The notes below the pieces were generated by a model. That model had not been told where the DNA came from, ran no database searches, and was given only the letters and a program-made list of their open reading frames with translations. DNA of 32,074 nt, taken from contig JAZUAS010000145.1 of NCBI GenBank assembly GCA_045638125.1, positions 1 through 32,074 on the forward strand, given 5' to 3'. Source of the DNA: SVTX01 sp045638125. GTDB lineage: Bacteria > Bacillota > Clostridia > Oscillospirales > CAG-272. Positions 32,052-32,074 of the stretch are shown here, one piece after another; positions within the stretch are counted from its first letter, which is position 1; the number at the start of each line of letters is the position of its first letter. Made by a program: the position numbers and the translations under genes.

Positions 32052-32074
32052 AAAACAACACGGTGTGTTGTTTT
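32052..32074. terminator. Terminator-like hairpin at the right edge
   Basis: AAAACAACAC (32052-32061) pairs with GTGTTGTTTT (32065-32074), loop GGT; it is cut by or ends at the window border. Confidence 0.55.

Larger units (their letters stand above)
31735..32074. other. Hairpin-dense, GC-richer non-coding segment, probable interspersed element
   Basis: Composition changes sharply from AT-rich to GC-richer. Inverted repeats follow each other: CAAGGCGC (31745-31752) with GCGCCTTG (31821-31828); GCAAAAAGGAT/ATCCTTTTTGC (31874-31884, 31890-31900); GCTCGTT/AACGAGC (31899-31905, 31911-31917); an 18-bp perfect stem (31977-31994, 31998-32015); and a 10-bp stem at the window end (32052-32061, 32065-32074). 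Open frames here are short, Arg/Ser/Pro-rich and look spurious. No tRNA could be folded. It may be a repeated intergenic element or a structured RNA region. Confidence 0.55.

Overview
The window looks like chromosomal DNA of an anaerobic, low-to-moderate GC Gram-positive bacterium of the class Clostridia, probably gut-associated. The evidence is strong AGGAGG-type ribosome binding sites, many near-consensus sigma-A promoters (TTGACA/TTGCAA-16/17-TATAAT), U-tract terminators, and Firmicutes-type gene families (FakA/FakB, PlsY, DUF3899-like, BspA-type leucine-rich repeats, InlB/Flg_new repeats). No rRNA, tRNA, CRISPR array, transposase or integrase was seen, so the assignment rests on gene families and signals only.

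Layout. At the left edge (1-1380) a minus-strand pair encodes a phage BppU-like baseplate/adhesin protein and a leucine-rich-repeat protein that runs off the window. Next is a minus-strand deoxynucleoside catabolic operon, deoC-punA-deoB (4018-1382). It is followed by a Mn2+ exporter gene (mntP, 4757-4161) behind a yybP-ykoY manganese riboswitch with its own terminator. On the plus strand are a GH88 unsaturated glucuronyl hydrolase, a YegS/DgkB-like lipid kinase and a small membrane protein (5147-8054). On the minus strand are an HNH nuclease paired with a small membrane protein carrying a DnaJ C-terminal-like domain (8974-8101) and a 4-alpha-glucanotransferase (10552-9065).

The central part is a fatty-acid activation operon, fakB(degV)-fakA-plsY (14194-10788), followed by a complete oligopeptide ABC transporter operon, oppA-B-C-D-F plus a DUF3899-like membrane protein (23343-14473). 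OppA, OppC, OppD and, to a lesser degree, OppF are much longer than usual because of insertions. A mostly empty, AT-rich 0.7 kb stretch follows, then a purine permease of the NCS2/AzgA family (25648-24170).

The right part carries a membrane-anchored Flg_new/LRR surface protein with 42-bp tandem repeats coupled to a seven-helix membrane protein (25903-27902, plus). It continues with a YhcH/YjgK/YiaL-family protein (28410-27955), a large secreted four-repeat Flg_new protein (30665-28734) and an MscS channel (31610-30804). The window ends in a GC-richer, hairpin-dense non-coding segment (about 31735-32074) that looks like an interspersed element.

How the genes work together. FakB and FakA make acyl-phosphate from free fatty acids, and PlsY uses acyl-phosphate to acylate glycerol-3-phosphate, so that operon is a short phospholipid entry path; the DgkB-like kinase may recycle diacylglycerol. 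PunA, DeoB and DeoC convert purine (deoxy)nucleosides to base plus central metabolites, while the NCS2 permease takes up free purine bases. Opp, GH88 and MalQ are nutrient-scavenging functions. No wholly new defence or mobile system is evident. The most unusual items are the enlarged Opp transporter, the HNH/DnaJ-like pair, the BppU-LRR pair and the right-edge hairpin cluster.
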